DNA of 64,000 nt from Bin5 sp965221345 (lineage in GTDB: Bacteria > Chloroflexota > Anaerolineae > Caldilineales > Caldilineaceae), in NCBI GenBank assembly GCA_965221345.1, contig CBDCSD010000002.1, forward strand, positions 2,666,001 to 2,730,000, given 5' to 3'. The notes under the pieces are model-generated. The model was not told the origin of the DNA. It ran no database searches and was given only the letters and a program-made list of their open reading frames with translations. Position 1 is the stretch's first letter. Each line of letters opens with the position of its first letter. Of the stretch, positions 25,500 to 34,333 are shown piece after piece. The translations under genes were made by a program, and so were the position numbers.

Positions 25500-26753
25500 G
25501 TGCAGGAACACAAAATATCCATGCTTGGCACCGGCCTGATCGGCATGTTCTACACCATGGCTCTGAACGGCGGCAGAGGAAAAGATCGAGTGCAGCTCGT
25601 TTACTCCCGTACGGCAGAACGGGCCAAGGCTTTCGCGGAGGAATGGGACATCCCCGCATGGACTACCGATCTGACCGAAGCCTGTACCTCTGACGATATC
25701 GACACAGTCGTCATTGGGTTGCCCAATCATATTCATGAAGAGTGCGTTAATCTGGCCGCCGACGCCGGCAAGGCGATTCTCTGCACCAAGCCACTCGGCC
25801 GCACTGCTGTAGAAGCCAAGCGTATGCTGGACAAGGTCGAAGCAACTGGTGTCTTCGGCGGCTATCTCGAAGACCTCTGCTACACGCCCAAGACCCTGAA
25901 GGCGATCGCCTCCGTCGAGAACGGCGCCTTGGGCGAGGTCACCTGGGCCTGTTCGCGCGAAACGCACCCGGGTCCACACAGCGACTGGTTCTGGGACCTC
26001 GAACAGGCCGGCGGCGGCGCCATCGTCGACCTGGGCTGCCACTGTATCGAAATCGTCCGCAGTTTTATCGGCAAAGACATCCGACCAGTCGAGGTCATGT
26101 GCTGGGCCGATACGCTTGTCCACCCCATCGACGCCGAAGACAATGGCATTGCCCTCATCCGCTTCGAGAACGGCGCCATCGGCCAATTCGAAGTAAGCTG
26201 GACCTTCCGCGGCGGCATGGACCTGCGCGACGAAGTCGCCGGCACCGAAGGCACCATCTGGCTCAATCACTTTCTGCGCACCGGCTATGAAATGTACACC
26301 AGCGGCGCCGGCGCCGGTTATGTGGCCGAAAAGGCCGAATCGGAAAGCGGCTGGCTCTTCCCCGTCGGCGACGAGGTGGTCGAGTTGGGTTACAGCGATA
26401 TGTTCGAAGATATGTTCAATTCCCTCGACCAGGGCACCGAACCCAGAGAAAACTTCTATGACGGCTATGTCGTCAACGCGGTCATCGATGCCTGCTACCG
26501 CTCCGCATCCTCGCGCCAGTGGGAACCGGTGGAGCTGGAAGTCTGGCGTGGACGCGAGAACGTCCCCCTCATCCGTGACAGTCGCGGGCAGGAGGCAGCC
26601 ACCGCAACTGAACCCGACGCGGCCAAAGCGCTCGCCGCCGCGGCCGGTCTGACAATCCTGAAAACAGAACGTATGTCGGGCGGCCAGGTCAAAGTCATCA
26701 TGAAGAATGAGGAGACTGGTGAGCTCAGCCAGGAAATCATCGAGAACGCTTAG
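25500..26753 (+). CDS. Gfo/Idh/MocA family NAD(P)-dependent oxidoreductase
   Basis: The protein is about 417 residues. It has an N-terminal Rossmann motif (MLGTGLIGMFY), the CTKPLGR family motif where the Lys is catalytic, and the C-terminal GGGAIVDLGCHCIE segment. I place the start at GTG 25500 because AAGGAG lies eight bases upstream; an in-frame TTG at 25482 precedes that site. Family members oxidise sugars, inositols or their derivatives. It is nine bases from the UlaG-like gene, so the two form an operon for a sugar or sugar acid of unknown identity. Confidence 0.9.
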   Translation: MQEHKISMLGTGLIGMFYTMALNGGRGKDRVQLVYSRTAERAKAFAEEWDIPAWTTDLTEACTSDDIDTVVIGLPNHIHEECVNLAADAGKAILCTKPLGRTAVEAKRMLDKVEATGVFGGYLEDLCYTPKTLKAIASVENGALGEVTWACSRETHPGPHSDWFWDLEQAGGGAIVDLGCHCIEIVRSFIGKDIRPVEVMCWADTLVHPIDAEDNGIALIRFENGAIGQFEVSWTFRGGMDLRDEVAGTEGTIWLNHFLRTGYEMYTSGAGAGYVAEKAESESGWLFPVGDEVVELGYSDMFEDMFNSLDQGTEPRENFYDGYVVNAVIDACYRSASSRQWEPVELEVWRGRENVPLIRDSRGQEAATATEPDAAKALAAAAGLTILKTERMSGGQVKVIMKNEETGELSQEIIENA

Positions 26754-26762
26754 TCCCTCCCA

Positions 26763-27647
26763 ATGTCACTGATCAGACCTTTCCTCCAGGAAGAGGCCTT
26801 CCTCCAGGATGTGCAGGATGCAACCGGCGACGAACGCGTCCTGCACATCTGGTGGCTTGGCCAAAGCGGCTTTCTCCTCAAATGGCAGAACCGCTTTCTT
26901 CTCTTTGATCCTTACCTCTCCGATTCCCTAACGAAGAAATACGCCGCCACCGACAATCCCCATGTTCCCATGACCGAGCGGGTAATCGATCCCGAACGCC
27001 TCAACTTTGTCGACGTTGTAACTTCAAGCCACAACCACACCGACCATCTCGATGGCGAAACGCTTGGGCCGCTAATAAAGGCGAATCCGGACCTGCAGTT
27101 CGTCATACCAGAGGCCAATCGAGCATTCGTCGCCGAGAGGCTTGGCTGCGAACCCTCCTGGCCTGTTGGCCTGGACGACGGAGACTATCGGGAAGTGGAC
27201 GCGTTCCGCTTTCACGGTATCGCTGCCGCGCACGAGGAGTTGGAGAGGGACGAAGAGGGTCGGTGCAAGTTTCTCGGTTATGTAGCGCACTTCGGACCCT
27301 GGACCGTCTATCACAGTGGCGACACAATCCAATACAGTGGTCTGGTTGAGCGGCTGACACCTTTCAATGTGGACATAGCGATCCTGCCGATAAACGGCAG
27401 CAGGCCGGAACGGAGAGTGGCGGGCAATCTAAACGGAATTGAGGCCGCCACGCTGGCATGCGCGATAAATGCAAAGCTGGCGATCCCCTGCCACTACGAA
27501 ATGTTTACCTTCAACACCGCGCCGCCCGACTCGTTTATTGCAGCCGCGGGCGCGCTGGAGCAGCCAGTAAACGTGCTGCGAGCAGGGGAGCGTTGCACGG
27601 TCCAAAAGTCGGCTGTCGGCGCTATGACGAGTCGATCAGGCGACTGA
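26763..27647 (+). CDS. Metallo-beta-lactamase-fold hydrolase, UlaG-like
   Basis: The 294-residue protein has the fold motif SSHNHTDHLDG (His90, His92, Asp94, His95) and YHSGDT further on, plus PCHYEMF near the C-terminus. This pattern resembles UlaG, the L-ascorbate-6-phosphate lactonase. It follows the Gfo/Idh oxidoreductase by nine bases, which suggests a dehydrogenase and lactonase pair acting in sequence. Its 3' end overlaps the convergent PfkB kinase by 26 bases. Confidence 0.85.
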   Translation: MSLIRPFLQEEAFLQDVQDATGDERVLHIWWLGQSGFLLKWQNRFLLFDPYLSDSLTKKYAATDNPHVPMTERVIDPERLNFVDVVTSSHNHTDHLDGETLGPLIKANPDLQFVIPEANRAFVAERLGCEPSWPVGLDDGDYREVDAFRFHGIAAAHEELERDEEGRCKFLGYVAHFGPWTVYHSGDTIQYSGLVERLTPFNVDIAILPINGSRPERRVAGNLNGIEAATLACAINAKLAIPCHYEMFTFNTAPPDSFIAAAGALEQPVNVLRAGERCTVQKSAVGAMTSRSGD

Positions 27648-28596
27648 CGGCCTCTCGTGACAGAGCATCCAACGGTCTGTCAGGCGTAGAGACAACAGTG
27701 GCCGCAACCGCGTTTCCAAATCGAGCTGACCGCTCGGCAGAGGTCCCCTCTTGTATCGCCAGCAGGAATCCGGCATTGAATGAGTCGCCCGCGCCTACAG
27801 TTGTCTGAACGTCAACGGAGAATCCGGGCACATAAGTCGGCTCGCCCGTCGTGTCCGCACAAGTGCCATCTCGTTCCAAGACCACCGCGCCTGCCTCGCC
27901 ACGTTTGATGACTACACAACCTGCGCCGCCCTCCAGGATCGCGGCCATTCCCGCAGCCAGCTCTGCCCCACCTGTACAAACAGTTAACTCGTGCTCGTTG
28001 CAGATGAAAAAATCTGTGTAAGCCAGCAGTGGGCGCAGTTCGGCCAGTCGGGCCGGCTCACCGATCGCCGGGCCGATGTCAACAGCTGTGCGAGTGTCGC
28101 TCTGACGGGCCCTCCGGAACAGCTCGACCGCGCCCTGAGGTCGCAGACCCGGCATGATCGAGTAGCTCGTCAACAAAAGCATGTCCGAGCGACTCAAGAT
28201 GGAAATGTCGAAGAAACTTCCGTCCACGCCTCTGTTGGCCCCCTCGTGATGAAATGCCAGGCGATTCTGCTGCATGTCGCTGAGTATGAGTGTGGTGGCG
28301 GTGCCCATGCCCGGTTGACGCCTGACGCCTGCCATGCCCACGCCCACATCAGCCAGCTGCGCCGCCATCCAGTCGCCCAGATGATCCTCGCCCAGACCCC
28401 CGACCAATTCCACAGGCGAGCCCAGGCGTGCAAGAGCATACGCCGAATTGGCCCCGTTTCCCCCCAGCGAAGTTCTCAGAGGCTCGTCGTGGAACACGAG
28501 ACTGTCGACGGTGAACTCGTCCCCCTCACTGCGCGGCATTGCGGCAAGGTTGGAGACGAATAGATCGACGGTGGCTGTGCCGATAACAGTGAACAT
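27622..28596 (-). CDS. PfkB family carbohydrate/nucleoside kinase
   Basis: The 324-residue protein (start MFTVIGTATVDLF at 28596) carries both PfkB signatures: the GGNGANSAYALARLG segment near the N-terminus and the anion-hole motif TTVGAGDSFNAGF near the C-terminus. An upstream in-frame start at 28686 would add 30 residues, but the homologous fragment at 33382 begins at the same methionine, which supports 28596. It would phosphorylate a sugar or nucleoside linked to the neighbouring dehydrogenase and lactonase genes. The first 254 bases are duplicated at 33129-33382. Confidence 0.9.
   Translation of the reverse strand: MFTVIGTATVDLFVSNLAAMPRSEGDEFTVDSLVFHDEPLRTSLGGNGANSAYALARLGSPVELVGGLGEDHLGDWMAAQLADVGVGMAGVRRQPGMGTATTLILSDMQQNRLAFHHEGANRGVDGSFFDISILSRSDMLLLTSYSIMPGLRPQGAVELFRRARQSDTRTAVDIGPAIGEPARLAELRPLLAYTDFFICNEHELTVCTGGAELAAGMAAILEGGAGCVVIKRGEAGAVVLERDGTCADTTGEPTYVPGFSVDVQTTVGAGDSFNAGFLLAIQEGTSAERSARFGNAVAATVVSTPDRPLDALSREAVSRLIDSS
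28343..28596 (-). repeat. 254-bp direct repeat, copy inside intact pfkB
   Basis: This is the 5' 254 bases of the pfkB kinase gene. It matches 33129-33382 without indels and in the same orientation, with 17 base differences by hand alignment (about 93% identity). The two copies flank the ATPase and AlbA_2 genes. Confidence 0.95.
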
Positions 28597-29154
28597 GATT
28601 ACGCTGCCTGTAGGATCTGCTGGCCGACGACTCGGTCTCACAAGAAAGGTTTCACTCATTTCGTGCATCGCCCACCTATAGACCAATTGTAATTTCTATA
28701 TGGCCTGATGAGAAATGGCGAAACATGTGCACCTGTGGCCACAGGAATCCGACTGTCCACTTGTAAATTGGAGGTCATTCCGCGATCAACTGTCAAGACC
28801 GCATAATCCAAAGCAATGTCACTGAGGTCGTTCAAGAACGATCTCTCTCTTCTGGCTCGCGCTCCGACGATCGTCGCACCTTTTGTTCAGCATTCCTAAA
28901 GTATTATAATGATGCTAGCCATAGAAAACAGAGACCAGTTCCCATCCTTTAGAAATGCAAAATCGGCCATAATGCCGTCAAAAGCAGCAGCGCACAGGCT
29001 GGCGCGCTCCGAAGGTTTTTAGGGTCATTTCCCTATATTGCCCGCTATGACCATCAAGAAGCGGTAGTCCTTGCAAGTACACGGCAAGTCATCCCGAAGA
29101 AACCTACTCCGCGCAGACCTATCGCGGTAGAAATGGTTCCACATGGAGGAAGGC
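28597..29154. other. Intergenic region upstream of pfkB and the TrlF-like gene
   Basis: These roughly 560 bases contain no gene I can support. They are divergent upstream sequence for the kinase and the ATPase gene and are clearly more AT-rich than the flanks (for example 28690-28760 and 28890-28980). Regulatory elements are expected, but no promoter pair is convincing. Similarity to the sequence beside the second pfkB copy ends at or near the shared start codon. Confidence 0.5.
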
Positions 29155-31830
29155 GTGAGTGAGAGAGCGAAGGAGGACAGTGCCCGAAAACTGCCTTCGG
29201 GCGCGCGCTTCTATAAGTGTGCGTTACAGGTAAATCCGTTCGAGTATCTCCGTAGGCATAGTGTACCTTCACAGTTCAGTAGCGAGAGAGAATACAACTC
29301 CGCGCTCATTGCAGCCTGCCAGAACGCACATGTGGGTGCGATTGCTGTGACAGATCATTACCGCATTTACTCCTCCGAAAGCCTCATCGAATGCGCTCGT
29401 GCAGCCGGCATCTCAGTTTTTCCCGGTTTCGAGGCGGTAACGAAGGAAGGTGTTCACTTGCTTTGTCTATTCGATCCTGGAGAGCCACTAAGTTATATTG
29501 ACCGCATAATTGGGGACTGTGGGATCCATGATGACAATGAAGAGTCTCCAACAGGGGACTACAGCATCGACGAATTTCTGGCTAAGTCTAAAATGTGGAA
29601 GGCGATTTGCATCGCCGCCCATGTTTGGCACGAAGGTGGCATTCTGAGGAAGTTATCTGGATTGACGCGTATCCAAGCTTGGCAGGCGCCTGGCCTGCTT
29701 GCCTGCTCTATTCCAGGCCCCGTTGATGATGCCCCCGAAAACATACGGCCAATCCTTAAGAATAAGAACGCACAACATCGGCGCGAGCGGCCAATAGCCA
29801 TTGTTAATGCGAAAGACGTAAGCGCCCCACAAATCGTCAATGACCTTGGTGCAACAACCTGGATTAAGATGTCAGATGTAACACTTGATGGCCTGCGTCA
29901 AGCCTTTCTTGACCCTGACTCAAGAATCCGTCTCAATAGCGACCCCGAACCGGAAACGCATTCAGAGTTGGGTGAACTGACATGGGAAGGCGGATTTCTC
30001 GACGGCACAGCAATTCAATTTAACCCAAATCTGAATGTCTTGATCGGTGGACGCGGCGCGGGAAAATCTACTATTGTCGAGAGTTTGCGTTACGCGCTCG
30101 ACTTGAATCCGTTAGGGGAAGAAGCCCGCAAGTCTCATGAAGGAATGGTGCGCCAAGTCCTTGGAGGAGGCGCCAAGATATCGTTGCGTGTATGCACATA
30201 CAGGCCGGCGAAACGTGAATACTTGATTGAGCGGACTGTTCCCAACCCTCCCGTTGTTCGCGACAGCAGTGGACAGATTTTGAACCTTCTCCCGAAAGAA
30301 GTTTTTCCCTCAGTTGAAATATATGGACAGCATGAAATATCGGAACTTGCCCGAAGCCCTGAGAAGCTTACTCTTCTACTTAGCCGCTTTGTTGAGCCGG
30401 ACGAGGGGCTAGGACGAAGAAAAAGAAGCTTACTCCGCGAACTGGAGAGTTCAAGACAGTCGCTTCTTGATGCCCGCTCTGAACTCCAGCAAATTGATGA
30501 GCGCATTTCGGCGTTGCCGCGGTTAGAGGAGACGCTTAAGCGCTTTCAGCAGGCCGGCCTAGAAGAGCAATTGCGAGAGCAGAGCCTTCTTGTTAGGGAA
30601 GAAAGCATACTGGAGTCAATCCCTGCACGCCAGCAGGTATTCAGAGAGTGCTTGGAGACGCTCCGCCAGGAATTACCCATAGATCGGACATTTTTGTCCG
30701 CAAAAGCACTGGAGGAACTTCCTGGCAAAGGGATTCTAGCAAACGCAAACGGGACGCTGGAACGCTTGTCCTTCGAAGTAGAGCATGTAGCCAACCTGCT
30801 AGAGGAGGCTCTCAGACGAGCCGGCGAGGGTCTCGACGAAGTGAGCGGCCTTTGGAACGACCGCAGGCGTACACTAGAGGCTGAGTACCACAAAATACTT
30901 CGGGAACTCCGAAGCCTGTCAGTGGATGGCGAGGAATTCATTCGCCTGAGGCGTGAGATTGAATCGCTTCGCCCACTGCGTGAGCGTCGGCCTCTACTAA
31001 TTCAGTTGGAGGAGGAGTACCTCAATAGGCGACGCTCGCTTCTGGTAGAATGGGAAGATGTTAAAGCGGCGGAGTTTCGACTTATTGACCGCGCCGCAAG
31101 GCAAGTGAATCGCAAGCTTCGTGACCGCGTCAACGTAGAGGTAACTGCCGCTGGTAACAGGGAGCCACTGTTAGACATGTTAAAGGATGAAGTTGGAGGC
31201 CGCCTTTCAGAGGCAATCACAGGAATCAGGCAGTCTTTGGACCTTTCACTGCCGGAATTCGTTGCTAGTTGCAGAAATGGCGCAGAAGCGGTCCAAAAGA
31301 GGTACGCTATTCCTCCATCCCAGTCTGAGAAACTTGCCAGTGCAACCCCGGAAACCCTTATGCGCATCGAGGGATTGGAACTACCCTCGACAACCGCAAT
31401 TCAGCTAAATACGGCCCCCGCGGACGCGCCGCCTGCCTGGCAAGCATTGGATGAACTCTCGACCGGGCAAAAGGCTACAGCTGTGCTGCTGCTCTTGCTT
31501 TTGGAATCCGAAGCGCCCCTGATCGTCGACCAGCCAGAGGACGACCTCGATAACCGCTTCATCACAGAGAGCATCGTGCCCAAGATGCGGGAGGAAAAGC
31601 GGCGCCGGCAGTTCATCTTCTCCACACATAATGCCAATATTCCGGTACTTGGCGACGCCGAGCTTATTCTAGGTCTTACCCCTTCTGGAGAAGCTGGACT
31701 GGGCAGGGCGACTATCCGGCGAGAGCACATGGGCTCGCTCGATGACAGTTCGGTACGAAAGCTTGTCGAGGAGATTCTCGAGGGGGGGAGGGAGGCGTTT
31801 GAGACTCGTCGCCTCAAGTATGGCTTTTAG
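29155..31830 (+). CDS. TrlF-like ATPase: PHP-like domain fused to SMC/ABC-type AAA domain
   Basis: The 891-residue protein (GTG at 29155 behind GGAGGA; an ATG at 29143 is the alternative) has three parts. Residue numbers here count from 29143. Residues 20-260 form a PHP-type domain. Its later metal motifs are recognisable (VTDHYR at 69-74, FEAVTKEGVH, IAAHVWHEGG), but the first motif reads KCALQV where family members have an H-x-H pair. Walker A GGRGAGKST is at 302-310. A long coiled coil spans about 400-720. Signature-like LSTGQK at 772, Walker B PLIVDQPEDDLD at 792-803 and the His-switch FIFSTHNANIPVLGD follow. TrlF-type and related SMC-like ATPases often occur in defence loci. Base composition looks less GC-rich than neighbouring genes. 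It is nine bases from the next gene. Confidence 0.85.
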   Translation: MSERAKEDSARKLPSGARFYKCALQVNPFEYLRRHSVPSQFSSEREYNSALIAACQNAHVGAIAVTDHYRIYSSESLIECARAAGISVFPGFEAVTKEGVHLLCLFDPGEPLSYIDRIIGDCGIHDDNEESPTGDYSIDEFLAKSKMWKAICIAAHVWHEGGILRKLSGLTRIQAWQAPGLLACSIPGPVDDAPENIRPILKNKNAQHRRERPIAIVNAKDVSAPQIVNDLGATTWIKMSDVTLDGLRQAFLDPDSRIRLNSDPEPETHSELGELTWEGGFLDGTAIQFNPNLNVLIGGRGAGKSTIVESLRYALDLNPLGEEARKSHEGMVRQVLGGGAKISLRVCTYRPAKREYLIERTVPNPPVVRDSSGQILNLLPKEVFPSVEIYGQHEISELARSPEKLTLLLSRFVEPDEGLGRRKRSLLRELESSRQSLLDARSELQQIDERISALPRLEETLKRFQQAGLEEQLREQSLLVREESILESIPARQQVFRECLETLRQELPIDRTFLSAKALEELPGKGILANANGTLERLSFEVEHVANLLEEALRRAGEGLDEVSGLWNDRRRTLEAEYHKILRELRSLSVDGEEFIRLRREIESLRPLRERRPLLIQLEEEYLNRRRSLLVEWEDVKAAEFRLIDRAARQVNRKLRDRVNVEVTAAGNREPLLDMLKDEVGGRLSEAITGIRQSLDLSLPEFVASCRNGAEAVQKRYAIPPSQSEKLASATPETLMRIEGLELPSTTAIQLNTAPADAPPAWQALDELSTGQKATAVLLLLLLESEAPLIVDQPEDDLDNRFITESIVPKMREEKRRRQFIFSTHNANIPVLGDAELILGLTPSGEAGLGRATIRREHMGSLDDSSVRKLVEEILEGGREAFETRRLKYGF

Positions 31831-31839
31831 GGGCGGGGA

Positions 31840-33075
31840 ATGAATCGAACCGATCTGTTGGAATTAATAAGGAATGGCGAAAATTCAAGCGTTGAATTCA
31901 AACGTGACGACGTACGTCCTGACAGCATTGCGAAAGAACTGTCAGCTTTGCTGAACTTTGAAGGCGGCCATATCCTGCTAGGCGTTGAAGACGACGGCAG
32001 CGTTTCGGGTTTGACGCGTAGTCGCGAAGATGCCGAACTTTGGGTAATGAATATTGCGCGCCTGAACATCCAGCCTAGCATTATCCCTTCATGGTATCCG
32101 ATCACCCTTGATGATGGAAAGGAGGTCGGCGTAGTAGGTCTGTCCGCTGACAGCCCCGGCAAGCCGCACAAGGCCAAACGGGGCACCGCTTGGGTGACGT
32201 TTGTGCGCGTGGGAAGCACGTCGCGAGAAGCGAGCCGAGAAGAAGAGGGCCGGCTTTACCAGGCTGCTCAACTGATACGTTACGACATCAGACCTGTGCT
32301 TGAAACTGGGTACGCAAGTCTCGACAGAGATAGGCTCGAAAACTATTTCCGAGTGGTCCTGGAGCGCGACTCGCCTCCTGGCGAAGACCGAGAGTCTTGG
32401 ATCCACATTTTGAAAAACATAGATATTCTGGCTGAGGCATCAGGAACGACAGTCTCAACCGCGGCAGGTCTGCTGCTTTTCGGTGAATATCCGAATCGCC
32501 GCCTGCCACAGGCGGGAATTACGGCGACCGCCTTTCCCCGTAAGGACAAGGAATACGATACGGTTGACGAGGAGTTGATTAGGGGACCGCTGGTTTCGGT
32601 ATTGGATGACAGGAAACGCGCGGTTGAAAAAGGCGTCATCGACCGGGCGGTGGACTTCGTTGTACGTAACCTCGGCACAGTTGCGTGGCTCGAAGGCGGC
32701 CGTCGTCTCAGCAAGAAGGCCCTCCCGCTTGACGCGGTTCGGGAAGCCATCGTGAATGCAGTTGCCCACCGCGATTACACCCTGGTCGGAACTGATGTTG
32801 AGGTTTCCCTGTATTCCGACCGCCTGGAAGTGATATCGCCCGGTCGGCTTCCGAATGGCGTCACCGTGGAAAAGATGTCGGAGGGGCTGCGGGCCGCCAG
32901 GAATGAACTGCTGAAGGAGATCTTACGCGATTATGGCTATGTTGACCATCTGGGGATGAGTGTGCGAAACAAAATAATCGGATCGATGCGCACTCACAAT
33001 GGCACGCAGCCTGATCTCATCGAGGACGAGAACCGGTTTACCGTGCGGTTATGGAAGGAGGGGAAAGTCCCATAG
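31840..33075 (+). CDS. AlbA_2 (Schlafen-type) DNA-binding protein with HATPase_c_4-like C-terminus
   Basis: The 411-residue protein begins with an AlbA_2 domain (SSVEFKRDD at 16-24 and GGHILLGVEDDG at 42-53). It ends with the RecG-related ATP-binding module marked by AVREAIVNAVAHRDY (299-313) and DRLEVISPGRLPNG. Proteins of this type are annotated as putative transcriptional regulators or ATP-dependent helicases and are common next to defence genes. It follows the TrlF-like ATPase by nine bases, so they form a two-gene operon. A sensor or regulator role for the ATPase is inferred, not shown. Confidence 0.88.
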   Translation: MNRTDLLELIRNGENSSVEFKRDDVRPDSIAKELSALLNFEGGHILLGVEDDGSVSGLTRSREDAELWVMNIARLNIQPSIIPSWYPITLDDGKEVGVVGLSADSPGKPHKAKRGTAWVTFVRVGSTSREASREEEGRLYQAAQLIRYDIRPVLETGYASLDRDRLENYFRVVLERDSPPGEDRESWIHILKNIDILAEASGTTVSTAAGLLLFGEYPNRRLPQAGITATAFPRKDKEYDTVDEELIRGPLVSVLDDRKRAVEKGVIDRAVDFVVRNLGTVAWLEGGRRLSKKALPLDAVREAIVNAVAHRDYTLVGTDVEVSLYSDRLEVISPGRLPNGVTVEKMSEGLRAARNELLKEILRDYGYVDHLGMSVRNKIIGSMRTHNGTQPDLIEDENRFTVRLWKEGKVP

Positions 33076-33128
33076 TTTTCAGAGTCACAGGCTTATTGGT
33101 CCAAAAGGCAACTCGATTTTCCACGACT

Positions 33129-33382
33129 CCCACATCAGCCAGCTGCGACGCCATCCAGTCGCCCAGATGATCTTCGCCCAGACCCCCGACCAATTCCACA
33201 GGCGAGCCCAGGCGCGCAAGAGCATAAGCCGAATTGGCCCCGTTTCCTCCGAGCGAAGTTCTCAGGGGCTCGTCGTGGAACACGAGACTGTCGACGGTGA
33301 ACTCGTCCCCCTCACTGCGGGGCATCGCCGCCAGATTGGAGACGAAAAGATCAACGGTCGCGGTGCCGATAACAGTAAACAT
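33129..33382 (-). pseudogene. Truncated pfkB kinase 5' fragment (duplicate of 28343-28596)
   Basis: It encodes residues 1 to about 84 of the PfkB kinase, identical to the intact gene except for one Ala-to-Ser change (MAAQLADVG versus MASQLADVG). Similarity stops abruptly at 33129. The open frame runs on into unrelated sequence to a stop at 33038, overlapping the 3' end of the AlbA_2 gene. Sixteen of the 17 base differences are silent. It therefore diverged while still under protein-level selection and was truncated later, or came from a related donor. It has no catalytic C-terminal motif. Confidence 0.93.
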
Positions 33383-33549
33383 GGTGTTGCTGCCCCCTGG
33401 AAGAATCGAGCCGGTCTGACAGCTGGCTCGAGATCGGTTCCGGCCTTAAGAAGTCGCACTCTGTCAATCTCAGATCATTATTTTATAGCCGATCTCTACC
33501 GCAGTGAAACAGCCTTGCCGCACAGTTCAGACCACTTGTGAAAGAGCAT

Positions 33550-33691
33550 GAATGCACGCAGCCCAAGGGAAGGATAAAGCCCGTTCACATTCTTTCTATT
33601 GCCGCTGGGCCATACTACCTGCCCGTCGCAACGCCACAGCTCGTTCCACAGACTATGGGTCACTGACATTTCTCTTTTCTGGCCATCCCCA
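33550..33691 (+). repeat. Imperfect 142-bp repeat, copy 1
   Basis: The block starts GAATGCACGCAGCC and ends GGCCATCCCCA. It aligns along its length with 34162-34302 with scattered mismatches and small gaps (roughly two thirds identical by eye). No coding sense is apparent. Confidence 0.6.
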
Positions 33692-33806
33692 ACGTAGGGT
33701 GCATCCCAAAATGGGGGTGAGCTCTCGTATCCCTCTGGCAGCGACCAAACCATGGCCAGTCCGCGATCAACTTTGAGGCATGTGAAGCGCCGCCTCTGAC
33801 AATTAA

Positions 33807-33834
33807 CCACTGACCACTGACCACTGACCACTGC
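33807..33834 (+). repeat. 7-bp tandem repeat (CCACTGA)
   Basis: Three perfect CCACTGA units at 33807-33827 and a fourth ending in C. Such short arrays are common in intergenic, transposon-rich regions. Confidence 0.85.
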
Positions 33835-33840
33835 CGTTGT

Positions 33841-33859
33841 GCGGGGGCTGCGCCCCCGC
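33841..33859. repeat. GC-rich perfect hairpin
   Basis: GCGGGGGC and GCCCCCGC are separated by a three-base TGC loop. No T-run follows on either strand, so it does not look like an intrinsic terminator. It lies seven bases from the 7-bp tandem array. Confidence 0.75.
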
Positions 33860-33973
33860 AACGCCCCCCCTCAACAACATGCCTCGACGGCAGGGTGTCG
33901 ACATTGGTGACAGGTGTCCAATCGAGAGAGTTTCGCCAAACCACGTCCCGCCTGTCCCATCAAATCCCCGTAG

Positions 33974-33994
33974 GGGCAGGCCTTGTGCCTGCCC
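33974..33994. repeat. REP-like palindrome
   Basis: GGGCAGGC and GCCTGCCC flank a five-base loop, set in GTAGGGGCAGGC...GCC context. This is a widespread intergenic palindrome type in Chloroflexota and cyanobacteria. Its accidental translations make the short open frames seen here on the minus strand. Confidence 0.7.
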
Positions 33995-34161
33995 TCGCAC
34001 CCCCTCCAATCAACGGACCCCGGCCTGGCGCCTGCCATGCGTCTCTCCAATAGCCGGTAAACAATTTCAGCCACCGCTGGCATTTTCCCCCCGCCAGACT
34101 GTTCCCACCCCAAAACTGGGTTGCACCCGCCGCAGAGTGCAAAGCACAAACGTAAGCGCTC

Positions 34162-34302
34162 GAATGCACGCAGCCAAAGCAGAGGACAAAGTCAGTTCGC
34201 GTTCTTGCTTATGCAGCGTGGCAATTCTGCTAGCCAGCCTCAACGTCATAATTCATTCCACAGCCTTAGGATCGTTGACATTTCACTTTCTTATCCATCC
34301 CC
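34162..34302 (+). repeat. Imperfect 141-bp repeat, copy 2
   Basis: Second copy of the block at 33550-33691, sharing GAATGCACGCAGCC, ATTCCACAG, TGACATTTC and CCATCCCCA at matching offsets. It directly precedes the CCAAGGCAAATG motif (34307) and the first promoter-led repeat unit. Confidence 0.6.
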
Positions 34303-34333
34303 AAATCCAAGGCAAATGCATCAAAATCAGTGA

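Noticed and set aside
33841..33859. Intrinsic terminator
   Set aside because: The hairpin is perfect but no T-run follows on either strand and no gene ends close by.
33871..34169. Short minus-strand frames containing EGRHKACPYG-like peptides
   Set aside because: This peptide is the translation of the REP-like palindrome at 33974 and recurs in all frames of such repeats, so it is not a gene.
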